Origin: Linnemannia schmuckeri
Lineage: Eukaryota > Mortierellomycota > Mortierellomycetes > Mortierellales > Mortierellaceae
Length of the DNA: 64,000 nucleotides
NCBI GenBank assembly: GCA_029449235.1
Contig: JANATG010000003.1
Location: 1,922,001-1,986,000, forward strand
Direction of reading: 5' to 3'
The notes beneath the pieces are model-generated. The model was given only the letters and a program-made list of their open reading frames with translations. It was not told the origin of the DNA and did no database searches. Made by a program: the position numbers and the translations under genes. Within the stretch, counting starts at the first letter, position 1. Every line of letters begins with the position of its first letter. Of the stretch, positions 60,120-64,000 are shown piece by piece.

Positions 60120-63037
60120 ATCCTCTTTATCATTTCTTTTTGTTTTTGTTTTTGCATCCTCCTGCTCCACTATTCATATATCCACCCTTCTTCATATTTT
60201 ACATATTTCACATCCCCTCTTCTGGCAAGGATTTCCTGCCATTGCAATGACTTTTCTAATGACCCCACCACTTTCCTGTATCTTTCAATCCTCAAAAACG
60301 TACGACACGCGAAAAAGTCGCAGACTTTTAAAAAAAGTACTACACCTAAAAATATCGTTTGCTTTTTTACTTTCAAAAGTTTCAATGCCCAAGAATAAAA
60401 AAAAGAAAAGATAAAAAAAAAGAATAAAAGGATTCGATCCCTGTCTTGAACTCTTGTCGACATAAAAAAACTTAGCGCTGGAACTTTTGAGCTTCAATTT
60501 GGTGGCGTTATCACTTTTTACAGTGTTTCTTTTTTTAAGACTTCAATTCGCGCTATCTTAGTTGACCTTTCCTTTTGCACTTCCTTCTCTTTTTTATGTT
60601 TGTATAAGCGTAAGGACATGACGACATGCACAGCGATAGGACTGGAAGACACAAAGAATGCGGACGAAAATGTGTAGCTAAATGTGCCTGGTTGAAATGT
60701 AACTCTGATGCCGGCTATCGTTGATTCAAAATGACTTCTTACTCGCACACGTTTCCTTTGACGACGAGTAAAGAAATACCCTCCCCTTCATGCCACACTC
60801 ACACACACACACACAGCAACACTACAACACATGACCCAACCACAATATAAAGCTACAGCTACAAAGAAAACACGGCCACCATCATCAGCAACAACCAGTC
60901 GTCGACCAGTGCGACTCCTTCTCCTGCATCACCATCGGGACTTTCGTAAGAGGCCCTTATATTACCCAGCACCCTTGAGTTTATTCTTGATCGTCGCTTG
61001 CTATCCTTCAGTCCAAAATGGCCGTTGCCTTTTTATATTTATCTCTCTTTCCATCGCTTCTCTCTACTTCATCACCTTCTTTATCTTCTTTCTGTATCTT
61101 CTTCTTAACTTTCTTTGATATTTTCTTCCTCTCTTTGCCTTCTCTTCGTCTTCTCTCTACTTCTTCGCTGATCTTCCTCCTCCCTCTCTTTCTTGCTGTA
61201 AAAAAACAATAAATATGACTAGCTAGCTTGATATTGCACGTAAAAAAGTATTTATCAAGGTTTCTTTCTGATAAGTGGCTGCACAGTCAACCTTTTCTTG
61301 CTCCTATTGGATAATTCGTGTGTTAATCTAGTAACGCAAAAAAAGGAGTAAAATAAAACTTGTCCAGTGAGAGTAATTATTGCATGCAAGCAAGCCTCCC
61401 AGTCTCAATTTCCCTCCAATTCCTAATTTTTTTTTAATAATTCGATTGAAAATTGGAGGGAAGAAGAAGGCCTCGCCCAACGGTGATTGCGCCACCAAAA
61501 AAAAGTATGAATCGCTTCAGGGGTTTTCGAGAGGAACAGAGAGCGGCATCAGCTTGTATTGTAGGCGGCGGCTGCGGATCTGACAATATGAAGTGTCACC
61601 CTTCTGGATGCAGGGAATAGAGCAGAGAAGAAGGTGTCGTAGAGTAATAATGATTATTGCATGATGGTTGCACAAGCAATTAAAATGACGAGGTAACAAC
61701 ATGAAAATACAAGAGTCTGGACTAGAGAAGAAGAACGTGTGTGTGCTTGCCACCTTCTCTTTTTTTTTCGATACGTCACCCGAAACGAATGAAAGAAGCT
61801 AGTGAGCGTGTGCCAGACAGGTAGACAAGCATGTATATGTCTGGAGGGGTGTGCGTGTAAATATCGTGTAAGAGCTAACCTTTTCATTTGATTATTTCAG
61901 AAGCAAAGGAAAAAAAAAAAAAAAAAAAAAAAGAAAGATAAAAACAAAGATGGAGCATGTTCGCCCTTTCGTCGTCTTCTTTGCAGATGCCCCCTCTCCC
62001 TCACATCTGCTTCTGCCCCTTTCACTGACTGCAGCTCAACTCCGTTCTTTTTTTTTTTTTTTTTTTTTTTTTATCCTTCTGGTGGTGGAGACTCCGTGTC
62101 TTTTTCTTTGCCCTTCTGCCTTCCCTCTTCCCTTACCCACCATCCACCACCCACTTCCTTACACCTCTAATTGTATTTTTGTTTTTGCTCACATATTTTT
62201 GACCGCACACCTCTTTCACCTTACTCTCCTTTCGCTCTTCCTCACTCTCTCTCTTCTCTTCTTTACTCATCATCGTCAACTGCACCCTCTCATCACTCTT
62301 CTCTTTTTCATACACCCACTCATCTCCCATTCACCTCTCCCTTTCACCTTCTATATCTCATATACCCCGCTCGCCTGTACTTTTTTGCTACAGACAACCG
62401 ATCCCATATACCTATACACAGCCAAGGTTAGTTTGTTTTCTTCCTCACACAACCACACACTCTCATGCCGCAATGACCACTTCACACACTCTTCTCTTGT
62501 TTCATGGCATGCTCTCGGGTGCCACCCTTGCTCACCCAGGAACTCAACTTTACTCACTGACTCACTCTGCGCCTTGCTCTATCCTCTTTCAACTGACATA
62601 GTTCTTGCCTTTTCTTTCTCTTTTTGCTTCCCTTGGCGCGCCCGTCACTCTCACCGTCACTCAACTTGCAACAAAACAACTGCTACGACAATCACTGACG
62701 ACTAATCCTTGCGGGCTGTACTCAGGCCACTTACTACTTAGCCTACTACAGGATCGACAAACACTTTTCCCAACTCAGTTGTCCTCATCGTCACATTCTT
62801 CTCCTATCCTTCTCTCCTTCTCACCTTCTCTCCTCCTTTCCTTTCTTATTTCTACGTCGGACGTGCCTCGGGTCACGCACCATTACCACACGCACCGCCA
62901 ATATCCCTACAAACACAAACAAACAAGCAAGCAAAAAAGCAAGAGAAGGGGTGTTCATACAACCCTAAAACATCAGGAATCACACCAACTTCAAATACAT
63001 ATATATCATACCCCTTTCGCTTTCGCAGGATGCAAAT
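60120..63037. other. Intergenic region and pyrimidine-rich leader
   Basis: It contains a (CA)n run at about 60788-60805, A23 at 61910-61932 and T25 at 62048-62072. From 61960 to 62700 the plus strand is almost all C/T with CA. A donor-like site at 62427 (AAG|GTTAGT) and an acceptor at 63028 (TTCGCAG) could bound a 602-bp 5' UTR intron just before the last gene. No gene is seen. Confidence 0.5.
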
Positions 63038-64000
63038 ATGGCCAGACAAGGTGATACTATGACCCATCGGACCCTGTCCCAGACCACTACTAGCACCACA
63101 ACTCCTCGACATCAATTCCAACAACGACAACCTTACTCCACCTCAATATCGACTTCAACTTCTCTAGCATCCTCGACTGCTACATCCTCGTCTTCTACAA
63201 ACCTAACATCAACACGGAGGCAACAACTTTTAAGCCAACAGCAACAGCAACAGCATTTAGCGGTCAACGACAACACCGAATTGGACTGGAAATACCTTTC
63301 GGCAACAGAGACCTACACTTCCGAATACTCTTCTGTGGCCTCGGACGAGTTCGAGGAGGATGGAACGACCCACAACTCAGCCCAGGTCTCGGATTCTTCC
63401 GTGGGTTCACGAATCGCTACTGTGCAACGCAGTCTCGGTGCACGACCTTTCTTGGTCCCCGCTCTTACTACTGCTGGTACGTTGTCGTCGTCGCTGACGA
63501 CAAAGGAGGCCGACGACAGTACAGATACGATCAAGGGAATGAGGGCACGTGCTCTTGACAAGGTCAACGGTCGCAAGGCTTCATCTTCAAACTTGTCAGG
63601 ATCGAGCGGCAATATCCCCGGCAGTAACGACTATAATCCTTACCGGAGAAGTGTCACAACCATAGCTTCGAATGCAGCTGGCTCGTCTGATGCACTTGCA
63701 GGCAGCCGGAATTCTTCTGGACAGGAGGTAGCAGCAACAGCAGGAGCAGGAGCTAGTACAACCTCGACCGGCGACAAAATCAAACGGAGATCCTTTGGTG
63801 CATCTGACAGATCTCAGTCTCTTCGAATCACCACCCCCGGCAACTCCAGCAGTAACAACTCAGCAAAAAAGTTGGAGGGACAGCAAAACAACCCTTCAAC
63901 ACTCCCAACTCTGATTCGGAAACGCACTTCGGGCCCCGTCAAATCTCAGCAGCAGCAACAGCAACAGCAACAACAACATGCGCTGTTTACATCGGAGGAT
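63038..64000 (+). CDS. Ser/Thr/Gln-rich protein, 3' partial, unknown function
   Basis: The frame from ATG 63038 stays open for 321 codons to the window edge, so the gene continues beyond it. The ATG follows a plausible acceptor at 63028 and has a favourable context (AAATATGGCC). The N-terminus is Thr/Ser-rich with polyglutamine (SQQQQQQHLAV near 63230) and a second, longer Gln run near 63950. A more ordered-looking stretch is NTELDWKYLSATETYTSEY followed by acidic residues. Basic Ser-rich motifs (IKRRSFGASDRSQS, LIRKRTSGPVKSQ) look like kinase targets. I do not recognise the family; the disordered N-terminus may belong to a kinase, GEF or transcription factor whose domain lies outside. Confidence 0.7.
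   Translation, partial: MARQGDTMTHRTLSQTTTSTTTPRHQFQQRQPYSTSISTSTSLASSTATSSSSTNLTSTRRQQLLSQQQQQQHLAVNDNTELDWKYLSATETYTSEYSSVASDEFEEDGTTHNSAQVSDSSVGSRIATVQRSLGARPFLVPALTTAGTLSSSLTTKEADDSTDTIKGMRARALDKVNGRKASSSNLSGSSGNIPGSNDYNPYRRSVTTIASNAAGSSDALAGSRNSSGQEVAATAGAGASTTSTGDKIKRRSFGASDRSQSLRITTPGNSSSNNSAKKLEGQQNNPSTLPTLIRKRTSGPVKSQQQQQQQQQQHALFTSED

Overview
The window is nuclear DNA from a filamentous fungus. Coding regions are broken by many short GT-AG introns (mostly 60 to 200 bp). Gene ends carry AATAAA-like signals, leaders are pyrimidine-rich, and long poly(dA:dT) tracts are common. Several genes are of animal type and absent from baker's yeast: a SAMHD1-like dNTPase, a MARCH5-like ligase, a FGFR1OP2/SIKE-like protein and an INPP5F/SAC2-like phosphatase. 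This points to an early-diverging fungus; a Mortierella-like member of Mucoromycota/Mortierellomycota is my inference, not proven. All gene models were built by reading frames and splice sites by eye.

Layout. 1-2023: a coiled-coil protein, 5' end outside the window (+). 2024-6608: gene-poor, with one unrecognised reading frame near 4.7-5.2 kb. 6609-25767 is compact and housekeeping-rich: SAMHD1-like (+), complex I ESSS subunit (-), FACT subunit Pob3/SSRP1 (+), eIF5B (-), clamp-loader subunit Rfc5/RFC3 (+), SHQ1 (-), MARCH5-like (-), OST5/TMEM258 (+). Here genes alternate between convergent ends 190-310 bp apart and divergent starts 257-464 bp apart, so several pairs share a promoter. 26973-34707: SIKE-like coiled coil (+) and a large Sac-domain phosphatase (+). 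34708-36975 is gene-free and holds a degenerate 31-bp tandem repeat. 36976-47042: alpha-arrestin (-), Flc/TRP-like channel (-), and an unknown secreted repeat protein (-). 47672-48770: an ER FKBP ending in KDEL (+). 48771-54848: a 6-kb non-coding stretch with homopolymer and G-rich tracts. 54849-60119: a RhoGAP-like protein (+). 60120-63037: intergenic plus pyrimidine-rich leader. 63038-64000: start of a Q/S/T-rich protein that runs off the end (+).

How the genes relate. Three neighbours touch DNA replication (dNTP hydrolysis, FACT, clamp loader) and three touch the secretory pathway or surface (OST5, FKBP, Flc channel), but the alternating orientations look like ordinary eukaryotic gene order rather than an operon or a biosynthetic cluster. 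I found no transposon with recognisable ends, no tRNA or rRNA, no CRISPR, and no convincing new multi-gene system. The most testable oddities are complementary G- and C-tracts flanking a frame-neutral exon of the arrestin gene, consistently oriented poly(dT) tracts upstream of starts, a T14-G20 quadruplex-prone tract, the orphan secreted repeat protein, and the unexplained reading frame at 4.7-5.2 kb.
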